Assembly (NCBI RefSeq): GCF_004342985.1
Contig: NZ_SMBO01000006.1
Span: forward strand, 124,001-188,000
DNA length: 64,000 bases
Direction of reading: 5' to 3'
DNA from: Novosphingobium sp. PhB57
GTDB lineage: Bacteria > Pseudomonadota > Alphaproteobacteria > Sphingomonadales > Sphingomonadaceae
Shown here: positions 1 through 8,871 of the stretch, in pieces
How positions within the stretch are numbered: position 1 is the first letter of the stretch
Layout: each line of letters begins with the position of its first letter
The notes under the pieces: model-generated
The model's input: the letters and a program-made list of their open reading frames with translations, nothing else
What the model was told of the DNA's origin: nothing
The model's database searches: none
Translations under genes and position numbers: made by a program

Positions 1-150
1 GGGGGCGGCGACCGTGGGCAGGGCCTGCGCCGACTTGGGCGCTTCGCCCGGCGTGCCGGCGTCCTTCTTGCCGCAGGCGGCAAGGCCGAGCGCGAGCGGC
101 GCGGCGATCATTCCAAGGGCGATGGTGCGCAGGGCGGTCTTGCGGATCAT
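1..150 (-). CDS. Putative lipoprotein, N-terminal part (window-truncated)
   Basis: The first 50 codons of a reverse-strand gene run off the left edge of the window. The protein starts MIRKTALRT, has a hydrophobic stretch and then a lipobox LAAC with Cys26, followed by a KKDAG-type linker. This is a clear lipoprotein export signal, so the product should be anchored to a membrane facing the periplasm. It lies directly downstream of a DsbA-family gene on the same strand. In related genomes a second DsbA-type thioredoxin with a lipoprotein signal often sits here, and that is my inference for this gene. The catalytic part is outside the window, so function cannot be confirmed. Confidence 0.7.
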   Translation of the reverse strand, partial: MIRKTALRTIALGMIAAPLALGLAACGKKDAGTPGEAPKSAQALPTVAAP

Positions 151-265
151 GTCGGCGAATCCTTGTGAGAAGGCGGGGAAACTAGCCCACAGTCGGGGCG
201 GATAACAGCGGAGGGGGGCGGAAGGACAGGCGCTTTCCCACAGGAAACCGCCCTTTTCCGGTGCT

Positions 266-1015
266 TCAGACCGAACCCTTGCGCTTCGCGGCCATCTGGT
301 CGGTGATCTCCTTGGAGAGAGTCGGCCAATCATGCGCGTCGAGCAGCTTGCCGTTGAGAATGAAGCTGGGCGTGGAATTCACGCCGTTCTTGGCAACGGT
401 GGCCTGCTGTTGCTTGATGGTATCGAACACCGCCTCGTTGGCGAAGCAGGCATCGGCCTGGGTACGGGTCATGCCCCAGGCGGCGACCCTGGAGTAGAAA
501 TCGAGGTCGCTGGCGATGGCCTTCATGCGTTCGGGCAGGGCGCCCTGGTACCAGCGCTTCTGCTGCTCCTCGCCGATCTTTTCCAGCTTGGCCATCCAGG
601 TGTCCTGGCTGGCAAGGAAGGCGTTGTGGCGCACGAAGAAGCGCTTGGGATCGCCGCAAGTCGTCAGCATCGAGATCGTCAGGTCGATCGGGTTGCGCAG
701 CAGCGTGGTCACGGTCACGCCGATCTGGCCCTTGGGCACCATGGTGAGGCGCAGCGTGGGATCCGCCTCGCGGTTGAAGTGCGCGCAGTGCGGGCACGTG
801 TAGCTGACGAATTCCGTGAGCTGCATCTCGGCCTTGGGGTTGCCGTACATGTGGCTGCCGTCGCCCGTGACCACGATCTGGTTCGCCCAGTTCGAGGCGG
901 GGTTGGAGCTGGGCGCCAGTGGCTTGTGAGCGGGCTTCGTGGCCGCGACGCTCAGCAGGGCCGCTGCGGCAAGGAAGACGAGACGGGGGGCGGCAAGACG
1001 CAACGTGGACTTCAT
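266..1015 (-). CDS. DsbA-family thiol:disulfide oxidoreductase
   Basis: A 249-residue exported thioredoxin-fold protein. An N-terminal hydrophobic signal (about residues 5-25) precedes a domain with the redox motif CPHC at Cys74-Cys77 in the context SYTCPHCAHF, typical of DsbA/thioredoxin_4 proteins that oxidise cysteines in the periplasm. A cis-proline-like segment NSTPSFILNG occurs near the C-terminus. I chose the ATG at 1015, which shares its A with the TGA of the upstream DUF721 gene (TGATG); a GTG one codon earlier also exists. The tight coupling to the DciA-like gene looks like a transcriptional arrangement rather than a functional one. The physiological substrate is not evident from the sequence. 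Confidence 0.88.
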   Translation of the reverse strand: MKSTLRLAAPRLVFLAAAALLSVAATKPAHKPLAPSSNPASNWANQIVVTGDGSHMYGNPKAEMQLTEFVSYTCPHCAHFNREADPTLRLTMVPKGQIGVTVTTLLRNPIDLTISMLTTCGDPKRFFVRHNAFLASQDTWMAKLEKIGEEQQKRWYQGALPERMKAIASDLDFYSRVAAWGMTRTQADACFANEAVFDTIKQQQATVAKNGVNSTPSFILNGKLLDAHDWPTLSKEITDQMAAKRKGSV

Positions 1016-1647
1016 CACTGCTTTTCCTGATCTTGCATGGGATCATCCTGGGCACCGAGGCTTCGGGCCAGCGATTCTAGCACCGCGCGAAGTTCGGGAT
1101 CGCCGATGTCGCGCAGCGATTCGCCCAGTTCGAGCGGTACGGGCTTGAGAGAGGGCGGAGCCGCCTTGGGCCGCGTGGCAGCCGGTGCCTTAACCTCACC
1201 TTGCCGGATTTTCACTTTGGCTACAGCCTTGTAGCCGAAGAAGCGGTTCACCCGGTCCATGATCTCGGGCACGACGTGCTGAATCATCGGGGCATGGGCG
1301 GCCAGCACCACGAGCTGGAGAATGCCGTCGCACTTTTCGCCGGGCGGGAAGCGGATCGATTCGGGGGCGCAGACGCGGGCGTGGCGCAGGCCGACGATCT
1401 CGGGCCAGCGCGTCACCACGCTGGACTGGACGAAACCGAAGCGGCGGAAAGCGGTGCGGCCCACTTCGGGCATGAGGTCGGAAATCTGGCGGGCCTGGCC
1501 GCCCCGCGCGCGCTCGAACCGCTTCGGGGCGCCGGCCTTTGGCTCGCCGCCGGCCGGGGCTTTGCCCGCGGCTTTGACCACGCCTTTCGCCGCGCCTTTG
1601 GCGGACTTCGCCGCCTTTTCCGTTCCTTTGCTTGGATGCCGTTCCAT
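1015..1647 (-). CDS. DUF721 / DciA-like protein
   Basis: A 210-residue protein with a Lys/Ala-rich N-terminal tail of about 50 residues (repeated KGAAKG and KAAGKAP) and a DUF721 domain around residues 60-150, including FGFVQSSVVTRWPEIVG and the HARVCAPESIRFP segment. DUF721 is the domain of DciA, which helps load the replicative helicase in bacteria lacking DnaC/DnaI. Assignment to DciA itself is inference; family membership is good. The ATG at 1647 was chosen because upstream in-frame sequence overlaps the divergent mutY start and has no homology-like character. It is translationally coupled to the DsbA-type gene downstream. Confidence 0.75.
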   Translation of the reverse strand: MERHPSKGTEKAAKSAKGAAKGVVKAAGKAPAGGEPKAGAPKRFERARGGQARQISDLMPEVGRTAFRRFGFVQSSVVTRWPEIVGLRHARVCAPESIRFPPGEKCDGILQLVVLAAHAPMIQHVVPEIMDRVNRFFGYKAVAKVKIRQGEVKAPAATRPKAAPPSLKPVPLELGESLRDIGDPELRAVLESLARSLGAQDDPMQDQEKQ

Positions 1648-1676
1648 TGTTGCCGCTCCAATGCCATAGGGCGCTG

Positions 1677-2723
1677 ATGGACGCCAGCCGCGATACGATC
1701 TCCCGCAAGGTTCTCGACTGGTACGACGCTCATGCCCGCGCACTGCCGTGGCGCGCGCCGCCGGGAACGCCGGCACCCGACCCTTATCGCGTCTGGCTTT
1801 CGGAAGTCATGCTCCAGCAGACGACCGTGGCCGCGGTGAAGGACTATTTCGCGAAATTCACCGCGCGCTGGCCGACCGTGACGGACCTTTCCGCCGCAGC
1901 CGACGAGGACGTCATGGCGGCCTGGGCAGGGCTTGGCTATTATGCGCGCGCCCGCAACCTCCTGGCCTGCGCGCGCGAAGTTGCGGCGCGGGGCGGGGTC
2001 TTCCCCGAGAGCGAGGAAGGCCTGCGTGCCTTGCCGGGGCTGGGCGCCTATACGGCCGCGGCGGTGGCGGCGATCGCCTTCGGGCAGCGGGCCGTGGTGG
2101 TGGACGCCAATGTCGAGCGCGTGGTGACGCGGCTTTTCGCGCTGGAAGACCCGCTGCCGAGTGCGCGGCCCGCTATACGGGCGCTGACCGACGGGATCAC
2201 CCCCGACTTGCGGGCGGGCGACTTCGCGCAGGCGCTGATGGACATGGGCGCCACCGTCTGCACCACGCGCATGCCGCGCTGCCTGCTCTGCCCGCTTGCT
2301 GCCGATTGCCGGGCAAGGACCATGGGCGAGCCGGAGCGCTTTCCGGTCAAGGCGCCGAAGAAGGCCAAGCCCGCGCGGCATGGCCTCGCCTTCTGGATCG
2401 AGCGGGACGGGAAGGTCTGGCTGGTGCGCCGCGCGGACAAAGGCATGCTCGGCGGCATGAGAGCGCTTCCCGACGACGGCTGGTCCGCCCGCGCGGACGG
2501 CCACGGCGCGCCGCCGCTGGCGGGGCGCTGGGAAAACGGCGGCCGGGTCGGCCACGTCTTCACGCATTTCTCGCTCGAACTGGGGCTTCGCATTCTGGAG
2601 CACGACCTTGACGGCGATCCCCCCGGCCCGGGGGAATGGTGGCCGGTCGACCGTATCGCCGAGGCGGGGCTGCCCACGCTCTTCGCCAAGGCGGCGGGCC
2701 TCGCCAGGGCGGAGATGGCATGA
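1677..2723 (+). CDS. mutY: A/G-specific adenine DNA glycosylase MutY
   Basis: A 348-residue base-excision repair enzyme that removes adenine mispaired with 8-oxoguanine. The N-terminal glycosylase domain has ALPWR, the catalytic Glu43 in WLSEVMLQQT, and a helix-hairpin-helix LPGLGAYTA followed by the catalytic Asp143 in VVVDANVERV. Four cysteines (195, 202, 205, 211; C-X6-C-X2-C-X5-C) form the iron-sulfur cluster. The C-terminal part (about 235-345) is the MutT-like domain that reads 8-oxoG, with VWLVRR and HVFTHFSLEL. The start ATG at 1677 gives the usual family length. Its stop overlaps the start of the next gene (ATGA), so the two are coupled. Confidence 0.97.
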   Translation: MDASRDTISRKVLDWYDAHARALPWRAPPGTPAPDPYRVWLSEVMLQQTTVAAVKDYFAKFTARWPTVTDLSAAADEDVMAAWAGLGYYARARNLLACAREVAARGGVFPESEEGLRALPGLGAYTAAAVAAIAFGQRAVVVDANVERVVTRLFALEDPLPSARPAIRALTDGITPDLRAGDFAQALMDMGATVCTTRMPRCLLCPLAADCRARTMGEPERFPVKAPKKAKPARHGLAFWIERDGKVWLVRRADKGMLGGMRALPDDGWSARADGHGAPPLAGRWENGGRVGHVFTHFSLELGLRILEHDLDGDPPGPGEWWPVDRIAEAGLPTLFAKAAGLARAEMA

Positions 2724-4045
2724 GCCCTGCGCGCGAACGGCTGGAAGCGGCGGTCGATCGCCGGATGCTGCTGCGCATGGCGGGTATCGCGGGTGTCGGC
2801 GCCGCGTTCATGCCTCGGCTCGCCTGGGCGGCGGCGCAGGCGGAGACGATGCCGCGCGTGCGTGCGTTGGTGGAGCGCTGGACGGGGAGCGGCGATGCGA
2901 CGGGCACGCTGCCGGGCCTCGTCGCCTCGCTGGCGCTGCCGGGCCGCGAACCGGAATTCGTCGCCCGCGGGTCGCAGGGGTTCACTGACGGCACGCCGAT
3001 CTCGCCGGACAGCCTGTTCCGCATCTATTCCATGACCAAGCCGATCACCGGCATCATGGCCATGCAGCTGGTGGCGGAGGGCCGGCTCGGCCTTGACCAG
3101 CCGGTCCATGAAATCCTGCCGCGTTTCGCGCAGATGCGGGTGCAGGACCGCTATGACGGATCGCTCACGGCCCTGCATCCGGCGCCGCGCGCGATCACCA
3201 TTCGGCATCTGCTCACGCATACGTCGGGGCTGGGCTATTCGATCATCCAGACCGGCCCGATCCGCGCGCTGATGCAGTCCAGGGGCCTCGCTGCCGGGCA
3301 GATCAGCCGAATCAAGGTGCCGGGCCTCACCGATGCGCCCCCCGCGCCCAGCCTCGCGCTGTTCGCCGACCGGCTGGCCGACGTGCCGCTGGTCTACGAT
3401 CCTGCCACCCACTGGAGCTATTCCCTCGGTCTGGACCTGATGGGCCGGGTGATCGAAGTGGTCGCCGGCCGGCCCTTCGACGTCTATCTGCGCGAAACAC
3501 TGTTCGAACCGGCGGGGATGACCAGCACGGCCTTCCAGGTGCCCGCGGCCCAGGCGGGCCGCCTCACCACCAATTATGCCGCGCTGGGCAGCGTGCTGGT
3601 GCCGATCGACGAGCCGGGCAACTCGGTCTTCCTGGAAAAGCCGGCCTTCCCCTTCGGCGGCGCGGGCCTTGTCAGCACGCCGCGCGACTATGACCGTTTC
3701 CTGCGCCTTCTGGCCCAGCGCGGCATGATCGACGGCAAGCGCGTCCTGGCCGAAAGCGCGGTCGTCACCGGCACGTCGGACTTGCTGCCACCCGGCGTGG
3801 CGCTTTCCGCCATGCTTCCGGCGGGGAGCGGCTTCGGTGCCGGCGGGCGCGTCGGCAAGGGAGCGGAGAGCGGCCTGTTCGGCTGGTCGGGCGCGGCGGG
3901 AACGGTGGGCATGGTCGACATGGTGCGCGGCCTGCGCTCGCAGCTCTTCGCGCAGTTCATGCCGCCGAACGCCTACGAGCTTATTCCCCAGTTCCAGAAT
4001 GCGCTGAAGGCCGATGTCATGGCCCTGTTGGAGACGCCCCTTTGA
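2720..4045 (+). CDS. Serine hydrolase, beta-lactamase/class C esterase family
   Basis: A 441-residue exported hydrolase of the beta-lactamase/EstB type. It has DRRMLLR followed by a hydrophobic stretch ending near AWAAA (about residue 39), which resembles a twin-arginine signal; this fits with the tatABC genes elsewhere in the window but is inference. The nucleophile motif SMTK places Ser104 and Lys107, followed by HTSGLGYS and the YSL motif in HWSYSLGLDLMG that supplies the catalytic Tyr in this family. The start overlaps the mutY stop by four bases and the stop overlaps nudC. Substrate could be an ester, a peptide or a beta-lactam; nothing here distinguishes them. Confidence 0.88.
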   Translation: MSPARERLEAAVDRRMLLRMAGIAGVGAAFMPRLAWAAAQAETMPRVRALVERWTGSGDATGTLPGLVASLALPGREPEFVARGSQGFTDGTPISPDSLFRIYSMTKPITGIMAMQLVAEGRLGLDQPVHEILPRFAQMRVQDRYDGSLTALHPAPRAITIRHLLTHTSGLGYSIIQTGPIRALMQSRGLAAGQISRIKVPGLTDAPPAPSLALFADRLADVPLVYDPATHWSYSLGLDLMGRVIEVVAGRPFDVYLRETLFEPAGMTSTAFQVPAAQAGRLTTNYAALGSVLVPIDEPGNSVFLEKPAFPFGGAGLVSTPRDYDRFLRLLAQRGMIDGKRVLAESAVVTGTSDLLPPGVALSAMLPAGSGFGAGGRVGKGAESGLFGWSGAAGTVGMVDMVRGLRSQLFAQFMPPNAYELIPQFQNALKADVMALLETPL

Positions 4046-4956
4046 CCACCACCCTCCTGCCGAAGCTGCTGCCCATCGCCTTTTCCGGTTCGCATCTCGA
4101 CCGCGCGGACCATATCCGCAACGACCCGGCAGCGCTCCTGGCCCTGCAGAGCAGCGAGGCGCGGCTGCTGCGGCTGGACGGACTGGATGCCGTGCTGGCC
4201 GACGACGGCGCCTTGACCTGGGGCACGCTGGCGGATGCGGAGCCGGGCAGCGAGATGATCTTCCTCGGCCTCGACGGCCCCGTGCCCTGCTTCGCGGAAG
4301 TGCCCGGTGCCACGCCGCTGCAAGGCCCCCATGCCACGCCCGTCAACTGGCACGCCATGGCCGTGCTCGATTCCGCCGAACTCGCGGCCTATGGCGGCGC
4401 GCGCTCGCTGGTGAGCTGGCATTGCCGGCACCGGCACTGCGCCGTCTGCGGCCACCCCACGGTTCTTGCCAAGGGCGGCTGGCAGCGCTCCTGCACCAAT
4501 ATCGACTGCGGCGCCGAGCACTTCCCGCGCGTCGACCCGGTGACCATCATGCTCGTCGAGCACGAAGGCCGCGCATTGCTCGGCCGCCAGCCGCGCTTTC
4601 CCGAAGGGCGCTATTCGACGCTTGCGGGCTTCGTGGAGCCGGGCGAATCGGTGGAGGAAGCCGTCGCGCGCGAAATCCACGAGGAAGCGGGGATCTGCGT
4701 GCGCGATGTGACTTATGTCGCCAGCCAGCCCTGGCCGTTCCCGTCCTCGCTGATGATCGGCTGCCACGCCCATGCGGACGACGATGCCATCACCATCGAC
4801 GAGACCGAACTGGAAGACGTGCGGTGGTTCACCCGCGACGAGGTGGTGGAGGCGCTCGAAGCCATCGGCCGGGGCGAAAACGGCAAGGCTTTCGGGGCGC
4901 CGCCGGCCCATGCGATTGCCCATGTGCTGATGCGCTGGTGGGTCGATCGGGGGTAA
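4042..4956 (+). CDS. nudC: NAD+ diphosphatase NudC (Nudix hydrolase)
   Basis: A 304-residue Nudix enzyme that splits NAD(H) to NMN(H) and AMP, and in related organisms removes NAD caps from RNA. Four cysteines (133, 136, 151, 156) make the zinc ribbon between the N-terminal and catalytic domains. The Nudix box runs from about residue 196 to 218 (GFVEPGESVEEA, then REIHEEAGI). It is followed by SQPWPFPSSLM, the signature that separates NudC from other Nudix proteins. The start is a TTG at 4042 that overlaps the TGA of the serine hydrolase gene (TTGA); no better start lies near. It is the last gene of the mutY cluster. Confidence 0.95.
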   Translation: MTTTLLPKLLPIAFSGSHLDRADHIRNDPAALLALQSSEARLLRLDGLDAVLADDGALTWGTLADAEPGSEMIFLGLDGPVPCFAEVPGATPLQGPHATPVNWHAMAVLDSAELAAYGGARSLVSWHCRHRHCAVCGHPTVLAKGGWQRSCTNIDCGAEHFPRVDPVTIMLVEHEGRALLGRQPRFPEGRYSTLAGFVEPGESVEEAVAREIHEEAGICVRDVTYVASQPWPFPSSLMIGCHAHADDDAITIDETELEDVRWFTRDEVVEALEAIGRGENGKAFGAPPAHAIAHVLMRWWVDRG

Positions 4957-4991
4957 CGGAAGGCGCCGTCCCGGATCGGTCCGGGAAAAGG

Positions 4992-5240
4992 CTACCGATC
5001 GGGCAGACCCGCGCCCGCCCGCGCCACGGCGGCGACGATGGCGCCGCGGGCCTGCGGGGAGTTGCGCCAGCAGGTCGACCCCATTGCCGCCGAAATTTCC
5101 GCGCAGACCGCATCGGGATCGCGCCCGGCAAGATCGGCGAAGTTCCGGATGCCCAGTTCCTCCAGCCGTGCGATCACCGTGGGGCCGACGCCTTTCACCG
5201 CAAGCAGTGCTTCGCGCTCGTCGCCGGCGAAACCGGTCAC
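4992..5240 (-). CDS. Small helix-hairpin-helix protein
   Basis: An 82-residue protein whose central segment KGVGPTVIARLEELGI is a canonical helix-hairpin-helix, a module that binds DNA backbone without sequence specificity. The rest (FADLAGRDPDAVCAEI) resembles small proteins with a DUF4332-like or TfoX C-terminal-like fold. It starts with GTG at 5240, which overlaps the TGA of the DUF1489 gene (GTGA), so it is translated from the same message. It has no signal peptide or membrane segment. A nucleic-acid-related role is likely from the motif, but a specific function is not known to me. Confidence 0.72.
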   Translation of the reverse strand: MTGFAGDEREALLAVKGVGPTVIARLEELGIRNFADLAGRDPDAVCAEISAAMGSTCWRNSPQARGAIVAAVARAGAGLPDR

Positions 5241-5638
5241 ACCAACCCCAGCTTGGCCAGTTCGCGCGCCAGCTTGGGCGGCATCGCGTCGCCCGCCGTC
5301 TCGCCTTCGCCCAGATCGCGGGGGGCGTCCTTTTCGGCAAGGTAGCGCCAGCCCTGGTGCGCGCGCTTGGGGTGCGTGACCACCGGGATCAGCATCGGTT
5401 CCAGGCGAATATGCCAGCGCCCGTCCTCGCGCTGTTCGAAGCCCAGGATCGGCGAGCGGCCGACCAGGGCATGTTCGTAGATCCAGTATAGCGAGCCGCC
5501 GACCATTTCCTCGTGCCGCTTGGGCAGATAGCGCGTGGTGAGGCGGGCTTCGCCCAGGGTGTCGTGGCTTTCCAGCCAGGCGCGCAGGGCCGCCGGGCTC
5601 TCGGCGGAAAACGCGATCTTGGTCATGTGCAGCGGCAT
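5237..5638 (-). CDS. DUF1489 family protein
   Basis: A 133-residue cytoplasmic protein matching the alphaproteobacterial DUF1489 family: it opens MPLHMTKIAF, then has TRYLPKRHEEMVGGSLYWIYEHALVGR and a conserved C-terminal half with HPKRAHQGWRYL. The length is normal for the family. The function of DUF1489 is unknown. It is upstream of and coupled to the helix-hairpin-helix gene, and both lie downstream of mgtE with 24 bases between, so the three may share a message. No Shine-Dalgarno sequence is obvious before the ATG. I see no catalytic motif. Confidence 0.82.
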   Translation of the reverse strand: MPLHMTKIAFSAESPAALRAWLESHDTLGEARLTTRYLPKRHEEMVGGSLYWIYEHALVGRSPILGFEQREDGRWHIRLEPMLIPVVTHPKRAHQGWRYLAEKDAPRDLGEGETAGDAMPPKLARELAKLGLV

Positions 5639-5662
5639 GATGACTAGATAGGAGGCGCGCCC

Positions 5663-7099
5663 CTAGCGCACCAGACCGGATACCGTGGCAAGGCCGAGGA
5701 AGACGAGGAAGCCCATCGAATCCGTGGTCATCGTCACGAAAATGGACGAGGCGATGGCCGGGTCCGCCTTGAGCCGTTCCAGCGTCAGCGGCACGAATAC
5801 GCCCGCCATGCCAGCGATCAGGATATTGGTCATCATCGCCAGGGCTATGACCAGGCCCAGCGTGACATTCCCGAAGATCAGGCTGACGACGATGCCGATG
5901 ATCACCGCGATCGTGCAGCCATTGAGCAGCGCGATGGACATTTCGCGGCGTACCGCGCGCCAGGCGTTGGAGGCGGTAAGCTGGTTGGTGGCAAGCGCGC
6001 GGACGGTCACGGCCAGGGTCTGCGTGCCGGCATTGCCGCCAAGCCCGGCGACGATCGGCATCAGCGTGGCCAGCGCCACCATCTTCGCGATCGTGCCTTC
6101 GAACAGGGCGATGACCGAGGAAGCGAGCGTGGCGGTGAGCAGGTTGGCGATCAGCCAGCGCACGCGGGCCGAATAGGCGTCGCGAATCGGCTCGTTGATG
6201 TCGCCGTCACCCGCGCCGGACAGCAGCAGGGTATCTTCGCCCGCTTCTTCCTGAATGATGTGGACGATGTCGTCGACAGTGACCTGGCCGATCAGCCGGC
6301 CGGCATCGTCGACCACGGCCGCCGAAATCAGCGCGTACTTCTGGAAGCGCAGCGCGACTTCCTCCTGGTCCATGTCGACCGGGATCAGCGTCTGGTCGCG
6401 CGCCATGACGTCGTAGAGCGGGATGTTGCGCGGGGTGCGCAGGATCCACGAGAGCGCGCAGGTGCCGATCGGGCGGTGCATCGGATCGACGATGAACACT
6501 TCCCAGAACTCGGTCGGCAGCTCGCGATGTTCGCGCAGGAAATCGATCAGGTCGCCGACGGTCATCGATTCGTGGACGGCCACGAAATCGCGGCTCATCA
6601 GGCGGCCGGCGGATTCCTCGGGGTAGGACAGCGCCGATTCGATGGCCGCGCGGTCTTCCGGCTCCATCTCGGCGAGGACGGCCTGCTGGTCTTCCTCGTC
6701 GAGGTCTTCCAGCATGGCGACGGCATCGTCGGTGTCGAGCTGCTCGGCGATCTCGGCGACGACTTCGGCGGGCAGCGCCTCCATCAGCGCCTCGCGCACC
6801 CAGTCGTTCATCTCGGCGATGACTTCCACGCCCATCAGGTCGCGGATGGCGCGGGCCAGGCCGAGGCGCTCGTTCTCGTTCATGAGTTCGAACAAGTCGG
6901 CGATGTCGGCGGGGTGGAGCGGCTCCACCAGGTCGTAGACGCGCTCGAAGTCTTCCTCGTCCAGCGCATCCTTCACGCTGCGGACGAATTCGGCCTTCAG
7001 GCGGTTGTCGTCGTCGAGGGATTCGGATTCGGGCATATCGAGACGCGCGGTGTCTTCCGCGTTTTCCATGCGCTCGTCCTGAAGGTCCGTTTCGCTCAT
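5663..7099 (-). CDS. mgtE: Magnesium transporter MgtE
   Basis: A 478-residue Mg2+ channel of the inner membrane. The N-terminal superhelical MgtE_N domain (about 40-140, acidic, with DLDEEDQQAVLAEMEPEDRAA-type repeats) is followed by a CBS pair (about 145-275, including LMSRDFVAVHES and DVMARDQTLIPV) and five C-terminal transmembrane helices (about 310-475) with the GLGGNAGTQTL pore segment. This is the full family architecture in which the cytoplasmic domains sense Mg2+ and gate the pore. It is divergently placed from a cyclophilin gene across a 269-base gap. No Mg2+ riboswitch is apparent in that gap. Confidence 0.96.
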   Translation of the reverse strand: MSETDLQDERMENAEDTARLDMPESESLDDDNRLKAEFVRSVKDALDEEDFERVYDLVEPLHPADIADLFELMNENERLGLARAIRDLMGVEVIAEMNDWVREALMEALPAEVVAEIAEQLDTDDAVAMLEDLDEEDQQAVLAEMEPEDRAAIESALSYPEESAGRLMSRDFVAVHESMTVGDLIDFLREHRELPTEFWEVFIVDPMHRPIGTCALSWILRTPRNIPLYDVMARDQTLIPVDMDQEEVALRFQKYALISAAVVDDAGRLIGQVTVDDIVHIIQEEAGEDTLLLSGAGDGDINEPIRDAYSARVRWLIANLLTATLASSVIALFEGTIAKMVALATLMPIVAGLGGNAGTQTLAVTVRALATNQLTASNAWRAVRREMSIALLNGCTIAVIIGIVVSLIFGNVTLGLVIALAMMTNILIAGMAGVFVPLTLERLKADPAIASSIFVTMTTDSMGFLVFLGLATVSGLVR

Positions 7100-7368
7100 C
7101 CGGGCCGGTCTACGCAGCTATTTCGCGATTGCAACAGGGGGGCGGCGGCATTCGGGAAGTTTCCTCGGCCGGTGGCTGCAGAGCCACGGGACGATGCACC
7201 GAATGGACCCCGAATCGGCCTCGCGGCGGCGAGAGGAGCGTGACGGGCAGGGGATGACCGGGACGGAGGCACGAACGAGCGCTCCCCTCGTGACATTGCC
7301 GCGCCAGTGCCTATATCGGGCGCCGATGCCCCACCGGCGCGGACCTGCGCCGGCAGAAGGAGACTGCA

Positions 7369-7839
<471 letters not shown>

Positions 7840-7868
7840 TCCTTCCGTCGGTCTACCGATAGAGAAAA

Positions 7869-7897
7869 GGGCGGCTCCGCGAGGGGCCGCCCTTTTT
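7869..7897 (+). terminator. Intrinsic terminator after the cyclophilin gene
   Basis: A GGGCGGC/GCCGCCC stem (7869-7875 with 7886-7892) is followed directly by TTTTT, and preceded by a run of A, so it can stop transcription in both directions between the two convergent genes. Confidence 0.88.
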
Positions 7898-7973
7898 CGT
7901 TGCGTACTGGGCCAGACGAAGCTGTACCCATCGCGGCGCAAGTTCCCGGCGCTTCCAGCCCCGGTCGATCAGC

Positions 7974-8741
7974 TCAATGTGCCTTGGCCTTCTCGTCCTT
8001 TTCGAGCTGGGCCTCGGAAACGCCGAGCAGCTTGGCGAGACGAGCCTTCTCGTCCTTCGAAAGATCTCCATAGGCGCGCGGCTCGGGAAGGCTCGCGCTG
8101 GCGGTCTTCACCTTTTCCACGATGGCGGGCATCTGCTCCATCAGCTTGGGGACGAAGCCCTGCATCTTCGCCATGACTTCCGGCGACATCATGACGAGAT
8201 AGGAATCGGCCGCGTAGGCCTTGCCGGTCGGCGTCGCGAAGAAGGCATTCAGTTCGCCCAGCTGCGTCGTCGTATACCTGCCGGCATAGGCCTGCGTCAG
8301 CCCGTCGCGAATGTCGGGCTCGACCTGGGTCATCAGCGGGATCATCTCGTTCATCATCGTGCGCGTGGAGATCTGCATGCGCTGCTTGAAGGCCGGGTCA
8401 TAGATCTGCATGATTTCTGCCATCGAGGCCTCGCCCAGGTCCTCGGTGTTGACGCCGCTGAGCCCGGCAAGCTGCTTGAGCGGCAGCTTCATCGTGGAAT
8501 CCATGATGGAATCCATCATCTTGTCGAGGGTGCCGTTCATCAGGCGCGCGTAAGTCCCAAGGGGAAAAACGTGATCCACCGTGACGCGCGCCGCGGCGAT
8601 GCGCGCGGGGTCGGTGATGGGCGCTGCCGCCGCCGCCGCCGCTGTCGCAGCCGGCGCCGCCTGTGCGGGCTCGGCGGCGAAGCTCGGCGCGGCCGAAGCG
8701 AAGGAAGCCGCAGCAACGGCGGTGAACACAGTGAAACGCAT
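7974..8741 (-). CDS. DUF2059 domain protein, exported
   Basis: A 255-residue periplasmic protein. A signal peptide ends at SFAAEP, followed by an Ala-rich linker, then a domain starting at MNGTLDKMMDSIMDSTMKLP and including YAGRYTTTQLGELNAFFATPTGKAY and MAKMQGFVPKLM, the hallmarks of DUF2059. The C-terminal tail is highly charged (EAQLEKDEKAKAH). DUF2059 proteins are of unknown function. The ATG at 8741 is preceded by a purine-rich GGGGGCT; an in-frame longer reading exists upstream but lacks signal-peptide character. It is convergent with the cyclophilin gene across a shared terminator. Confidence 0.83.
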   Translation of the reverse strand: MRFTVFTAVAAASFASAAPSFAAEPAQAAPAATAAAAAAAPITDPARIAAARVTVDHVFPLGTYARLMNGTLDKMMDSIMDSTMKLPLKQLAGLSGVNTEDLGEASMAEIMQIYDPAFKQRMQISTRTMMNEMIPLMTQVEPDIRDGLTQAYAGRYTTTQLGELNAFFATPTGKAYAADSYLVMMSPEVMAKMQGFVPKLMEQMPAIVEKVKTASASLPEPRAYGDLSKDEKARLAKLLGVSEAQLEKDEKAKAH

Positions 8742-8826
8742 GACGGAGCCCCCGGACAGTCGAAAAGTCCCGGGGATCATAACCGTGAAGTGCCGCGCAG
8801 GGGAATGAAATCGCCCGTCATGTCGC

Positions 8827-8860
8827 AAAAACGCCGGCCCCGTCTCTACCGGGGACGGCG
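8827..8860 (-). terminator. Intrinsic terminator after the LysR gene
   Basis: Read on the reverse strand, an 11-bp stem with one mismatch (8832-8842 with 8850-8860) is followed by GTTTTTG. It lies 12 bases after the LysR-type gene stop. Confidence 0.8.
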
Positions 8861-8871
8861 CTTGCAGGGCG

